From Hymenobacter sp. BT188 (lineage in GTDB: Bacteria > Bacteroidota > Bacteroidia > Cytophagales > Hymenobacteraceae), in assembly GCF_014333585.1 (NCBI RefSeq), contig NZ_JACSCW010000002.1, forward strand, positions 620,001 through 684,000: a DNA stretch of 64,000 bases. Reading direction: 5' to 3'. The notes under the pieces are model-generated. The model was not told the origin of the DNA. It ran no database searches and was given only the letters and a program-made list of their open reading frames with translations. A program made the position numbers and the translations under genes. This document shows, one piece after another, positions 17,083 to 25,926 of the stretch (its first letter is position 1; every line of letters starts with the position of its first letter).

Positions 17083-17916
17083 TTATACTTCCACCCGACA
17101 GCCTAAAGTCTGTTTTCTGGGTTTACCCCTTTTTGGCCAGCCCACTAAGTACGTCACCTGCGAGCCAGACCAATGTTTCACCTTACCGCTCCGCCACTCA
17201 AATTTGCCCCCCAGATCAGCTTTACGCGCCAAGTCAAGCAGTTGAGCCGTTGGGTACATGCGCAGAATAGATACGGTACCGTCCCAGATGGTGCAAAGTG
17301 GTATCAGGGGAATGATGAAAGTAAAAAACAGACGACTCAGCCGAAATGGCGGCATAAACGGTGTAGCTAGCACCTGCATAATGGGCAGAATCGTCCAGGC
17401 CAGCAGGATTTCGTGCCAGTGCTTGCCGGCGCCCTCAAACACCCCAATGCCCGCACCTTGCCGCACAGCGTCGGCCAGGATAGCCTCGGCCGCTGCGGGC
17501 GTAAAGTGGTGAAAGGCGGAGAATATGGTCCGGAAGCCGGTAAGATGAGCGGGTACCGCCGTAGCATCGACGGGCGCTGTTTCGTAGCCAATTTGCCCCC
17601 CAGAGCTTTCCTGAATGCCTTGCCAAGCATCAGGCTGCGGGTATAAATCGGTGAGGGTAACGCGCAGATCGGCTAGGCCCGGCAGCTGGCGTAGCGCCCG
17701 CGCTACGCCGTCGGTGCCACCGCCCGCTCCCGCACCAAGTTCTACTATATAGAGTTGCTGAGTTTGTAGAAGCGCCTCCTGTAGCACCGGCACCAGCGGC
17801 TGATAAATGCCTAAGCGGCTGGTCATAAAGCGTAAATAGTCCATCATGCCTGCCCTAATGATACTCGGGAACCAAGGCTGGTCTTCAAACTCGAATAGGT
17901 GGAGGCGGAGCTTCAA
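17083..17916 (-). CDS. Class I SAM-dependent methyltransferase with hydrophobic insert
   Basis: A 277-residue protein with SAM-binding motif I LYIVELGAGAGGGTDGVA (about 55-72), an acidic strand end LRVTLTDLYP (motif II) and FRTIFSAFHHF (motif IV region). Residues about 165-215 form a long hydrophobic stretch (EILLAWTILPIMQVLATPF, then RLFFTFIIPLIPLCTIW) that is unusual in soluble enzymes and suggests membrane association with a lipid substrate. Same strand and close to the UbiA gene, so a shared pathway is likely. Two octamers (17206 and 17595) both code for Gly-Gly. Confidence 0.8.
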   Translation of the reverse strand: MKLRLHLFEFEDQPWFPSIIRAGMMDYLRFMTSRLGIYQPLVPVLQEALLQTQQLYIVELGAGAGGGTDGVARALRQLPGLADLRVTLTDLYPQPDAWQGIQESSGGQIGYETAPVDATAVPAHLTGFRTIFSAFHHFTPAAAEAILADAVRQGAGIGVFEGAGKHWHEILLAWTILPIMQVLATPFMPPFRLSRLFFTFIIPLIPLCTIWDGTVSILRMYPTAQLLDLARKADLGGKFEWRSGKVKHWSGSQVTYLVGWPKRGKPRKQTLGCRVEV

Positions 17917-18121
17917 GTAATGAATGGGTTAGGGTATTTTACTAGTGCGCGGCTGCAGTAGCATTGAGATATTGTAACGGATTTGCTGCACCTAAGGGAG
18001 TTGTTTTGGCCTCATTCCAATGTAATTTGCGGTGTCGCGTCTCTATAGGTTCCGAAATTATATTGGTCACAAAGTAGAATCATCCGCTTCCTTAGTTGCG
18101 AATCAGGTTAATCTTTACAAG

Positions 18122-18144
18122 CTTTGCAAAACAAAGTACTTTTG
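18122..18144. promoter_or_regulatory. Candidate operator/promoter for the membrane protein-regulator operon
   Basis: CTTTG (18122-18126) and CAAAG (18132-18136) form a dyad with five bases between, followed directly by TACTTTTG (18137-18144), which matches the Bacteroidota -7 consensus TAnnTTTG. The same 24-base arrangement recurs at 19118-19141. The ATG follows six bases later, so a transcript from this -7 box would have little or no leader. Binding by the operon's own winged-helix protein is an inference. Confidence 0.55.
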
Positions 18145-18149
18145 TCGAT

Positions 18150-18803
18150 ATGAATCCAGCCGTCGATCCGCTCGCCCAACTTACCGAGATCCGCGCCATC
18201 ATGGAGCGCTCGTCGCGTTACTTGTCGCTTAGCGGCCTTTCCGGTATTGCGGCGGGCGTTGCCGCCTTGGCAGGTGTGGGAGTGGGGTATTGGTATCTGG
18301 GCCAGAAGTATGGTAGTACGCAGGACTTTGTACGCATTATGCAAAGCTCAGAGCAAGAGCGGCTTGCAACGCTGCCATTTCTGCTGATGCTTACGGGGGG
18401 TATTATTCTGCTGGCTTTGGGTGGTGCTTACTACTTCACCCGTCGGCGGGCCAAGCAAGACAGGGTGCAGCTGTGGAGTCCTTTGGGGCGACGGCTGGCC
18501 TTGAGTTTGGCCATTCCGCTGGTGGCTGGGGGGCTTTTTTGCCTCGCTATTTATCTGCAAGGCGCGGCCGGACTGGTCGTGCCGGGCATGTTGCTGTTTT
18601 ATGGCCTAGCTTTGCTGAACGCTAGCAAGTACACCTTGGAGGAAATCCGGTGGCTGGGCCTCACCGAGATTGCGCTGGGGCTGGTGGCGGTCTTATTTCC
18701 CGGCTACGGGCTGATTTTCTTTGCGCTAGGCTTTGGTCTAAGCCACATTATTTACGGCCTGATCATGTACAACCGTTACGAACGGACTGCCCGCGCCCTG
18801 TGA
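18150..18803 (+). CDS. Multi-pass membrane protein of unknown function
   Basis: A 217-residue protein from the ATG at 18150 (MNPAVDPLAQLTEIRAIMERSSRYLSLSG). The short amphipathic N-terminal segment precedes about six hydrophobic segments (for example about 27-47, 78-100, 115-135, 140-160, 165-190). This combination, an N-terminal IRxIMERS-like helix with a small membrane domain, accompanies winged-helix regulators in many Bacteroidota. The stop codon overlaps the start of the regulator gene, so the two are translationally coupled. Possibly the sensor or target of the regulator; no biochemical role known. Confidence 0.8.
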   Translation: MNPAVDPLAQLTEIRAIMERSSRYLSLSGLSGIAAGVAALAGVGVGYWYLGQKYGSTQDFVRIMQSSEQERLATLPFLLMLTGGIILLALGGAYYFTRRRAKQDRVQLWSPLGRRLALSLAIPLVAGGLFCLAIYLQGAAGLVVPGMLLFYGLALLNASKYTLEEIRWLGLTEIALGLVAVLFPGYGLIFFALGFGLSHIIYGLIMYNRYERTARAL

Positions 18804-19096
18804 AGCACAACATTCACATTCTCAATAAAGCCTTCGACCACCGCGTGCGCCTGGGGGTGATGGCTGTGCTGCTGGGCCAAAGTGACCCAGTGAGCTTCAA
18901 TGAGCTAAAAGAGGCTCTCGACCTAACCGATGGTAACCTAGCCAGCCACGTGGCTGCTCTCGAAAAGGCAGGCTATGTGGAGGTAAGTAAACAGTTTGTA
19001 GGTAAAAAGCCCAATACTACTTACATGCCTTCGAAGGAGGGAAAACAGGCATTTCAGGAGCATTTGAACGCTTTAGAAAAATTGTTGCGGGGGTAA
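18800..19096 (+). CDS. Winged helix-turn-helix transcriptional regulator
   Basis: A 98-residue single-domain protein starting with GTG at 18800 (VKHNIHILNKAFDHRVRLGVM), overlapping the previous stop by the TGA. It matches the HTH_34-type winged helix: LLGQSDPVSFNELKEAL, recognition helix DGNLASHVAALEKAGYVEVSK, wing with FVGKKPNTTYMPSKEG, and a C-terminal helix. The family acts as dimeric repressors that often control membrane protein genes next to them. Two similar dyads (18122-18144 and 19118-19141) flank this operon and are candidate targets. Confidence 0.88.
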   Translation: MKHNIHILNKAFDHRVRLGVMAVLLGQSDPVSFNELKEALDLTDGNLASHVAALEKAGYVEVSKQFVGKKPNTTYMPSKEGKQAFQEHLNALEKLLRG

Positions 19097-19117
19097 ACAC
19101 TCTTTTTTTGCCCATTA

Positions 19118-19141
19118 ACTTTGAAATGCAAAGTTCTTTTA
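19118..19141. promoter_or_regulatory. Candidate operator upstream of the DUF4173-type gene
   Basis: AACTTTG-AAATG-CAAAGTT is a 7-bp dyad (19117-19135) followed by CTTTT, the same order and spacing as at 18122-18144 (CTTTG-N5-CAAAG-TNCTTTT). Two copies of this arrangement before two adjacent transcription units suggest one shared regulator. Confidence 0.55.
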
Positions 19142-19175
19142 AAATGTCAAATTCGATTTAGCTGCCTTATTCGCT

Positions 19176-20792
19176 ATGGAAATCTCCACCAATTTTCCGC
19201 CCGCCCGTTCCGCCTCATCGGCTGCGGCACCTCGTCTTACACTTTCCACTTTACAGAAAGTGGCAATACCGAGTGGGGCAATCTGGTTCTACATATTATT
19301 CTGGGAAGAGCGGCCGGCTCTGAATGTGCTCCTGTATACCCTATTCGTGCTAATCGTGGGGCTGGTAGAGTTGCCGCGCCACGCCCCGCAATGGCGCTCA
19401 AGCGGGTTTCGACTGACGCTGGCGGGCACTGTGCTCAGCGCCTTCATAATGGCTTGGTATGGCTCCGGGGTGGCATTCCTTGCTTGGCTGGCCTCGTCGG
19501 CGATGTGGCTCGGCTACCGCAATCAGCCGCACCTGAAGTTGGTTGTTTATGCGCCGTTGACCGCCATCAGTAGTGCTTTGCGCGCAGTGCCAAGGCTAGT
19601 GCAGCTGCTCGTATTGCCGCGTAGCCTCGATGGACGCGTAGAGCGAGCCTGGTTTTATGGCCGACTGCTGGTGCTGCCGTTGGTGGCGCTTTTGGTATTT
19701 CACATCCTGTTTGCCATTGCCAACCCCGTATATAGTGCGCTCACGGAGCGGGTACTGAATACAATTGGGGAGTGGGTGGAGGCCTTCTTCGAGGTTTTCT
19801 CCATACCACATTTCCTGTTTTTCCTGTTTGGCTTGGCCCTGACTGGGGCGGCGCTCGTGAGTGTGCCAGTACATTACTTCGCCGACAAGGAATCACGCTT
19901 CGGTGAGTTTGTCCTGCGCCAGCGCGACCGGGTGGCTTCTTTTGCTGTGCGCCGCCCTGACTTTCGATCTAAGCGCTTCGGGGCACTCGACTTGCGCAAG
20001 GAATACCTTGTGGCCCTCAGCATGTTCGGCTTGGTGAACCTGTTGCTGCTCGTTGTCAATGCCATCGACATCAACTGGATCTGGTTTGGCTTCAAGCCCG
20101 CCGCCGACTTCGACCTTACACAGTTTGTGCACGAAGGCACTTACGTGCTTATTCTGAGCATACTCGTGGCGATGGGCATTGTGCTGTGGTTTTTCCGCCG
20201 TAACCTGAATTTCTATGAGCGAGGATTGCCATTGCTGCGCTGGCTGGCAACGGTGTGGGTGCTGCAAAATGCCGTGTTGGCCGTGTCGGTGGGGCTGCGT
20301 AACTGCTATTATATCCTCTATACAGGGCTTGCTTACAAGCGAATAGGCGTGTACTTCTTCTTGCTGCTCACCTTCTTTGGCCTAGCCACCGTGCTGCTCA
20401 AAATATGGCAACGCCGCTCAGCTTACGCGCTGGTGCGGCTGAATTCGCTGGCGGCTTACATTCTCATGATAGGCCTGGCCTGTGGCAACTGGGAAATCTG
20501 GATTGCGCGCTACAATCTGCGCCCCGAGCTGCACGAACTCGACTACGGCTTTCTGCTCGACATGCCCGACCGGGTGCTGCCCATTCTGGCTGCTCACCCC
20601 GAGGTATTGACTGAGCGCCACCTCGTGCACGAATACTACAGCAATTGGATAGAGCTCAACCCCGAGGCAGCAGCACAGCGGCTCCAGCGGCGCCTAGCCA
20701 GATTTAAAGAAAAGCAAGAGACCCGCAATTGGCCCAGCTATACCTACGCTGACTGGCAAGCCTACCAACAGTTGGAAGGCAAGAAGCTATAA
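19176..20792 (+). CDS. DUF4153/DUF4173-like polytopic membrane protein
   Basis: A 538-residue protein with about eleven hydrophobic segments between residues 25 and 420, then a soluble tail (about 430-538) containing LDMPDRVLPILAAHPEVL and a Lys/Glu-rich helix ending in WPSYTYADWQAYQ. The pattern VGLRNCYYILYTGLAYKRIGVYFFLLLTFFGLATVLLKI around 380-415 is the recognisable part of the DUF4173 family, found with winged-helix regulators in Bacteroidota. Function unknown. The gene follows a copy of the candidate operator and lies 80 bp downstream of the regulator gene. Confidence 0.75.
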   Translation: MEISTNFPPARSASSAAAPRLTLSTLQKVAIPSGAIWFYILFWEERPALNVLLYTLFVLIVGLVELPRHAPQWRSSGFRLTLAGTVLSAFIMAWYGSGVAFLAWLASSAMWLGYRNQPHLKLVVYAPLTAISSALRAVPRLVQLLVLPRSLDGRVERAWFYGRLLVLPLVALLVFHILFAIANPVYSALTERVLNTIGEWVEAFFEVFSIPHFLFFLFGLALTGAALVSVPVHYFADKESRFGEFVLRQRDRVASFAVRRPDFRSKRFGALDLRKEYLVALSMFGLVNLLLLVVNAIDINWIWFGFKPAADFDLTQFVHEGTYVLILSILVAMGIVLWFFRRNLNFYERGLPLLRWLATVWVLQNAVLAVSVGLRNCYYILYTGLAYKRIGVYFFLLLTFFGLATVLLKIWQRRSAYALVRLNSLAAYILMIGLACGNWEIWIARYNLRPELHELDYGFLLDMPDRVLPILAAHPEVLTERHLVHEYYSNWIELNPEAAAQRLQRRLARFKEKQETRNWPSYTYADWQAYQQLEGKKL

Positions 20793-20835
20793 GTCAAAGT
20801 TTCAGCTCATTCTACCTCACTTTAACTCTACATCT

Positions 20836-21633
20836 ATGACTTTCGCCGATTGGGCCAACTACTTCAGCGCCAACCAAGATCATCTCGACAACCTAAGCTG
20901 GGACGATTCTTATCGTCTGACCGAACGCGAATTGCGCGCTATTCGCTTTTCATTGCCGCAGTTTCAGCAGGGAGAGCATTCGGAAGGCAAGCACCTGTAC
21001 CAAAAAGCCAAAGATCTTGGCAACCCTGATTATGCAGCTGCTATCCGGCTGTTTATCAGGGAGGAGCAGGGCCATGCGCGGGTACTGGGACAGTACATGG
21101 CCATTCATCAACTGCCACGCCTGTGCAAGTCGAGCGGGCTGGATAAAGTGTTTCGCTGGCTCCGGCAATGGGCCTCGCTCGAGCACACGCTGCGGGTGCT
21201 GCTTACCGCCGAAATTATTGCTGCCGTGTATTATCAAGCCCTTTATCAATCCACCTACTCCGGCTTACTACAGCAGATTTGTCGGCGCATTCTCCGCGAT
21301 GAGGAGATGCACCTAAACTTCCAGTGCTTTACGCTAACACAGATTACGCGCGGCCAAAGCGGATTCCGACGCTGGGCCACCCTCCAAGCCTACCGCACGC
21401 TGATGGCCGGCACGACGCTCGTCGTGTGGTTTACCTATCACCGCACTTTGCGAGCTGGGGGTTTTGGGCTGCTGGCCTTTGCCGACGCCGTGAGCGTAGA
21501 GCTTGGGCGGGTAGAGGAGATGCTGGCCGCGCCGGGGGGCATTTCTGTGCGCGAGCAGACTGTGAAATCAACTGTTCCAACAACGCCAAGCACAACTTTC
21601 CAGCCAACGGAAGTAGAGTTGCAGGCGCTGTAA
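20836..21633 (+). CDS. Ferritin-like domain protein
   Basis: A 265-residue protein with a four-helix di-iron pattern: EEQGHARVLGQYM (about 76-88), TAEIIAAVYYQAL (about 125-137) and DEEMHLNFQCF (about 155-165), which together supply the Glu and ExxH ligands of the ferritin-like superfamily. Such proteins are oxidases, hydroxylases or iron stores; the residues do not tell which. The C-terminal 35 residues are a Ser/Thr/Pro-rich tail. It follows the DUF4173-type gene by 43 bp and may be in the same transcript. Confidence 0.8.
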   Translation: MTFADWANYFSANQDHLDNLSWDDSYRLTERELRAIRFSLPQFQQGEHSEGKHLYQKAKDLGNPDYAAAIRLFIREEQGHARVLGQYMAIHQLPRLCKSSGLDKVFRWLRQWASLEHTLRVLLTAEIIAAVYYQALYQSTYSGLLQQICRRILRDEEMHLNFQCFTLTQITRGQSGFRRWATLQAYRTLMAGTTLVVWFTYHRTLRAGGFGLLAFADAVSVELGRVEEMLAAPGGISVREQTVKSTVPTTPSTTFQPTEVELQAL

Positions 21634-21793
21634 TCAGGGACTGATATGGAAATTAATTGAACCAGACCACGTATCCATGTGGTTTCATCGGGAAGTCTGG
21701 CTACGGGGCCGCGCCTAGTTGGTATATTTGCGTATCCGTCGTCGGTGCCTTCTGCTAGGAGTGGCTCCCCGGCCGCCACGTGTTTTGTTCTGC

Positions 21794-24160
21794 ATGTCCG
21801 CTTCCGAATCGCCAAATTCAGTAAAAAAGCCGCGTCGACGCTGGCCTAATATCCTGTCGCGCATGGCGTGGGGGGCTTTTATTGTAGGCTTAGGCATCTT
21901 TCTGCTCTATCCCATTCTGGTCAGCACCAACTTCATGTTTCTCTTTGGCAAGTCGCCGGGGCTGGAGGAGTTGGAGAACCCGAAAGTGGAAAAAGCCTCC
22001 GAGCTATATACTTCTGATGGCGTACTGATCGGGACCTATTTCCGCGAAAACCGCTCGCCAATCCCATTCAGTAAGATTTCGCCGGTGTTGGTGAAGGCCC
22101 TGATTGCCACCGAGGACGCCCGTTTCTACGATCACGCTGGCATCGATCCGCGAGCTATGGCCGGCGCGGTGTGGGCCGTGGTACGCGGCGAAAAGCGCGG
22201 CGGCAGTACCATTACCCAACAGTTGGCCAAAAACCTATACAAAACCCGTCGGGGCGAAACCAGAGGCGCACTGGGTTATATTCCGGTGGTGAGTACGCTC
22301 ATTAGCAAAACCAAGGAGTGGCTGACGGCCGTGGAGCTGGAGCGTCGCTATACCAAGGAGGAGATTCTGCGCATGTACTTCAATACGGTGGAGTACGGCT
22401 CGCAGGCCTTCGGTATTAAAGTGGCCGCCAAAACCTTCTTTAGCACCTCGCCCGACAGCCTTAAGCCCGAAGAAGCGGCCATGCTCGTGGGCGTACTGAA
22501 TAATCCAACTGCTTACAACCCACGCTTTCACCCCGAAGCTGCGCTAAAGCGCCGTAACTTGGTACTGACCCGTATGGGCCAGGCTGGTCATTTGACAGCA
22601 AAACAGGTTGATTCGCTGCAAAAAAGCCCCCTAGCCTTACGCTATCAGGTTGATAAGCACTTTGATGGCCCTGAAGCCTACTTCCGCGGTGCAGTAAGCC
22701 AGACGGTAAATGAGTGGTGCGAGAAAAACGGCTACGACATGTACCGTGATGGGCTGAAGATTTATACTACCATCGATTCACGCATGCAAGCTCACGCTGA
22801 GGAGTCGGTGCTGCAGCGCATGAAAATATTGCAGCGTCAGTTCGATAATTTCTGGCGCAATCGGGGCGGTAATCCGTGGGTAGATGATCAGGGCAAGGAA
22901 ATCCCCGATTTCATTCAAACTCAGATGAAGCGCACGGATCAGTATAAGCGGCTAGCTGAGCGCTATAAAGGCCAGCCAGCCCGTCTAGATTCAGCTTTGA
23001 ACGCGAAGCGCCCAATGAAGGTGTTTACCTGGAAAGGCGACGGCGACACGACGCTTGTCATGTCGCCTCTCGATTCGCTGGCGTACTACAAGAAGTTCCT
23101 GCACGCGGGCATGATGACGATGGACCCTTTCACAGGTCATATCAAAGCATGGGTTGGTGGTCTGAACTACCGCTTCTTCCAGTACGACCACGTCAAGCAA
23201 GGGCGTCGTCAGCCGGGCTCTACTTTCAAGCCCTTTGTGTATCTAACGGCTCTTGACAACGGTTATACGCCTTGCGACCGTATCCGCGACGAGCGCGTGA
23301 CTATCCGCTACGTGGAGAACGGTAAGAACATGGAGTGGAAGCCCAACAATGTGACCCGCGAATACTCTGGCTCTAATATGACTTTGCGCCATGCTATGGC
23401 TCGCTCCATTAACTCGGTAACGGCTCAGCTTACAGAGTTAGTAGGTTGGGAGAATGTGGCTAAATATGCCCACAAAGTTGGTATCCGCAGCAAACTGCTC
23501 GATGTGCCCAGCATTGGCTTGGGCTCCGGTGGTGACGTGAGCGTGTACGAAATGGTAAACGCGTACAGCACGTTCGTCAACAATGGCTTCCGCACCGAAC
23601 CCTTGCTTGTAACTCGCATTGAAGACCGCAACGGCAACGTTATCAAGCAATTCGATCCTAAGCAAAAACGCGTCATCCCGGCCGAAACAGCTTGGCTGAT
23701 GCTCTATATGCTGAAAGGCGGCATGGAAGAACCAGGTGGCACTTCGCAAGCCTTATGGGAATACGACTTGTGGAAGAAAGGAAACGAGATAGGGGGCAAA
23801 ACGGGCACCACCTCCAACTATTCTGATGGCTGGTACATGGGCGTAACCAAAGACTTAGTGAGCGGCGTGTGGGTAGGTGGCGAAGACCGCAGTATTCACT
23901 TCTACCGTTCTCAGCAGGGGGAAGGCAGCCGTATGGCTTTGCCGGTGTACGGCACCTATATGGAGAAGCTCTACAGAGATAAGGACTTAGATATAGAATA
24001 TGGCCGCTTTCCTACACCTACGGTCAAGATATCAAAGAAGTATAATTGCGTAACGCCCGCGCCGCGCCGCCGCATAATAGAACCCATGGACTCACTGGTA
24101 GCGGATAACCTGCTGGAAAAGCTGAACGCAGGGACTATAGCCGTACCAGATAGCTTATAG
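21794..24160 (+). CDS. Class A penicillin-binding protein (PBP1A type)
   Basis: A 788-residue bifunctional peptidoglycan synthase from the ATG at 21794 (MSASESPNSVKKPRRRW). A basic cytoplasmic tail precedes one transmembrane helix (MAWGAFIVGLGIFLLYPILV). The GT51 glycosyltransferase domain has ATEDARFYDHAGIDPRA with the catalytic Glu and GGSTITQQLAKNLY. The transpeptidase domain has the SxxK Ser in RQPGSTFKPFVYLTAL, the SxN motif ARSINS and the KTG motif GGKTGTTSNYSDGWYMG. It polymerises and crosslinks peptidoglycan at the periplasmic face. The frame is open to 21719 upstream, but that leader has no family support. Octamer at 21869-21876 codes for WGA in the membrane helix. Confidence 0.95.
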   Translation: MSASESPNSVKKPRRRWPNILSRMAWGAFIVGLGIFLLYPILVSTNFMFLFGKSPGLEELENPKVEKASELYTSDGVLIGTYFRENRSPIPFSKISPVLVKALIATEDARFYDHAGIDPRAMAGAVWAVVRGEKRGGSTITQQLAKNLYKTRRGETRGALGYIPVVSTLISKTKEWLTAVELERRYTKEEILRMYFNTVEYGSQAFGIKVAAKTFFSTSPDSLKPEEAAMLVGVLNNPTAYNPRFHPEAALKRRNLVLTRMGQAGHLTAKQVDSLQKSPLALRYQVDKHFDGPEAYFRGAVSQTVNEWCEKNGYDMYRDGLKIYTTIDSRMQAHAEESVLQRMKILQRQFDNFWRNRGGNPWVDDQGKEIPDFIQTQMKRTDQYKRLAERYKGQPARLDSALNAKRPMKVFTWKGDGDTTLVMSPLDSLAYYKKFLHAGMMTMDPFTGHIKAWVGGLNYRFFQYDHVKQGRRQPGSTFKPFVYLTALDNGYTPCDRIRDERVTIRYVENGKNMEWKPNNVTREYSGSNMTLRHAMARSINSVTAQLTELVGWENVAKYAHKVGIRSKLLDVPSIGLGSGGDVSVYEMVNAYSTFVNNGFRTEPLLVTRIEDRNGNVIKQFDPKQKRVIPAETAWLMLYMLKGGMEEPGGTSQALWEYDLWKKGNEIGGKTGTTSNYSDGWYMGVTKDLVSGVWVGGEDRSIHFYRSQQGEGSRMALPVYGTYMEKLYRDKDLDIEYGRFPTPTVKISKKYNCVTPAPRRRIIEPMDSLVADNLLEKLNAGTIAVPDSL

Positions 24161-24175
24161 TTTTAGGTATCTGTC

Positions 24176-24220
24176 CGCCACGGAGGAGTAGGAACTGAAA
24201 TTTCTTATTCCTCCGTGGCG
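24176..24220. terminator. Inverted repeat between convergent genes, partly coding
   Basis: CGCCACGGAGGA (24176-24187) and its exact complement TCCTCCGTGGCG (24209-24220) form a 12-bp stem around a 21-base loop. The right arm is part of the last codons (ATEE) of the leftward TIGR01777 gene, so the gene end and the hairpin share sequence. No long T-run follows, so intrinsic termination is uncertain. Confidence 0.6.
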
Positions 24221-25125
24221 TAAAATGACTCTAAGGCGCCCTTCAGATTGGGGTATTCAAATGTAAACCCTTGTTTCAGTACCTTCTCGGCACTTACTCG
24301 CTGCGAGGCAAGCACAATTTCACTCATTTCACCCATCATAAGGTTTAGAGCAAAGGCTGGTACTTTGGGCAGTACGAGTGGTCGATGCATTACATCAGCC
24401 AAGGTCTCAGTGAAGGTTTGGTTGGTGACCGGGTTAGGCGAAACGGCATTATATGTGCCCTGCCACTGCGGCTCGTCCAACATCTGAATGAGCAATCGAC
24501 ATAAGTCGTCGAGGTGGATCCAAGACATGAACTGTTTGCCTGAGCCTAAAGCAGCGCCCGCCATAAGCTTCACGGGCCGAGCCATTTGGGGCAGTGCACC
24601 GCCTTCCGTGCTTAGCACAATACCGATACGCACAACAATGGTCCGGATGCCGAGTGCTGCCACTTCATGAGCTGCTTGTTCCCACTTTCGCGATACATCG
24701 GCCAAAAAATCATCGGGGGGAGTATTGGGGGGCGTTTCTTCGTTTACTAGCTTATCACCGCTGTCGCCATAGATACCAATTGCCGACGCCGACAAGAATG
24801 CTCGGACGTGGTGTTCGCCTTTAGCTAATTCCTGCGCTAGCAGCCTTGTGCCATCTAAGCGGCTTTCCAGAATCTCGCGCTTTCGCTCCTCCGTCCACTT
24901 TCCCTCCGATACGCTTGATCCAGCTAGATTAATAATATAATCGGCATAGCGAATAGCGGCCGGGTCTAGCGTTCCGTGGTGTGGGTCCCAGCGAAAGGTG
25001 TGATAATGGCTAGCGCCGGCTTGGCGGCTGAGTAGGGCCACTTCATAGCCCGCATCAATGAGAAGTTCGGCGAGACGCGTGCCAATTAGGCCCGTACCGC
25101 CGGTGATGAGAACTTTTTGAGACAT
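24205..25125 (-). CDS. TIGR01777 family NAD(P)-dependent epimerase
   Basis: A 306-residue extended SDR protein: Rossmann motif KVLITGGTGLIGTRLAELL (residues 4-22), LINLAGSSVSEGKWTEERKREI (about 85-106), SASAIGIYGDSGD with the catalytic Tyr region, and the C-terminal DUF1731 part (ASQRVSAEKVLKQGFTFEYPNLKGAL). These are the hallmarks of TIGR01777/SDR39U1 proteins, related to SulA-type cell division names but without a defined substrate. Octamer at 24726-24733 codes for TPP. Confidence 0.9.
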   Translation of the reverse strand: MSQKVLITGGTGLIGTRLAELLIDAGYEVALLSRQAGASHYHTFRWDPHHGTLDPAAIRYADYIINLAGSSVSEGKWTEERKREILESRLDGTRLLAQELAKGEHHVRAFLSASAIGIYGDSGDKLVNEETPPNTPPDDFLADVSRKWEQAAHEVAALGIRTIVVRIGIVLSTEGGALPQMARPVKLMAGAALGSGKQFMSWIHLDDLCRLLIQMLDEPQWQGTYNAVSPNPVTNQTFTETLADVMHRPLVLPKVPAFALNLMMGEMSEIVLASQRVSAEKVLKQGFTFEYPNLKGALESFYATEE

Positions 25126-25248
25126 ACTAATGGGTGTTGCCTATTGCAATCTGGCACTTACGTGTTTGGTCTGCAAAGGGTGTTGGGCAGGTGAGGTGGT
25201 GAATGGGGATGCAAGCTAATAGGCTGCCGACAACTCACAACCAGAATT

Positions 25249-25926
25249 TTACTTCCCAATCAAACGCAGGAACTCCGTGCGGAGCGCCGGGTCACGGTCG
25301 AAAGCTCCACCATACTCAGCCGTAAGCGTACCGCTGCTGGTGTCATTCACGCCCCGGCTCATCACGCATAAATGATCCGCCTCAATTAATACAGCCACAT
25401 CGTTGGTGTGTAGCGTGTTCTTTAGCTCCTCGGCAATTTGCCGCGTCAGACGCTCCTGCACCTGCGGGCGACGAGCATAATATTGCACCACCCGGTTCAG
25501 CTTCGAGAGGCCCACCACATGGTCGCCAGGCAGATAGGCCACATGCGCTTTTCCAATGATAGGCACAAAATGATGCTCGCAGCAGGAGAACAAGGTGATG
25601 TCACGCTCTACCAGCATCTGATGATATTGGTAGCGGTTATCAAAAAGCTTTACATCGGGCTGATAAGCAGGGTTGAGGCCGCGAAACCACTCGTGTACAT
25701 ACATTTTGGCCACTCTGCGCGGAGTGCCTTTCAAGCTATCATCGTTCAGATCCAGACCTAGCAAAGTCATGATTTCGCGAAAATGGTCAGCAATGCCAGC
25801 TATTTTCTCTTCTTCGCTTAGCGTAAAGGCGTCGGGGCGCAATGGGGTGCGCAGATCAGCCGGCAAATGGGCATCATTCGGGACGGGGAGGTCCGTTGCA
25901 GCGACTGCGGGCACGGCGTTATCCAT
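25249..25926 (-). CDS. folE: GTP cyclohydrolase I
   Basis: About 225 residues from the ATG at 25926 (MDNAVPAVAATDLPVP); earlier in-frame starts overlap the PTPS gene more deeply. The zinc ligands are visible: Cys and His in LFSCCEHHFVP and Cys in ADHLCVMSRGV; GKAHVAYLPGDHVVGLSKLNRVV is the classic core. It converts GTP to 7,8-dihydroneopterin triphosphate, first step to folate, biopterin or queuosine. It overlaps the upstream PTPS/QueD stop by eight bases, so the pair is translationally coupled. The first 45 residues are a variable tail. Confidence 0.96.
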   Translation of the reverse strand: MDNAVPAVAATDLPVPNDAHLPADLRTPLRPDAFTLSEEEKIAGIADHFREIMTLLGLDLNDDSLKGTPRRVAKMYVHEWFRGLNPAYQPDVKLFDNRYQYHQMLVERDITLFSCCEHHFVPIIGKAHVAYLPGDHVVGLSKLNRVVQYYARRPQVQERLTRQIAEELKNTLHTNDVAVLIEADHLCVMSRGVNDTSSGTLTAEYGGAFDRDPALRTEFLRLIGK

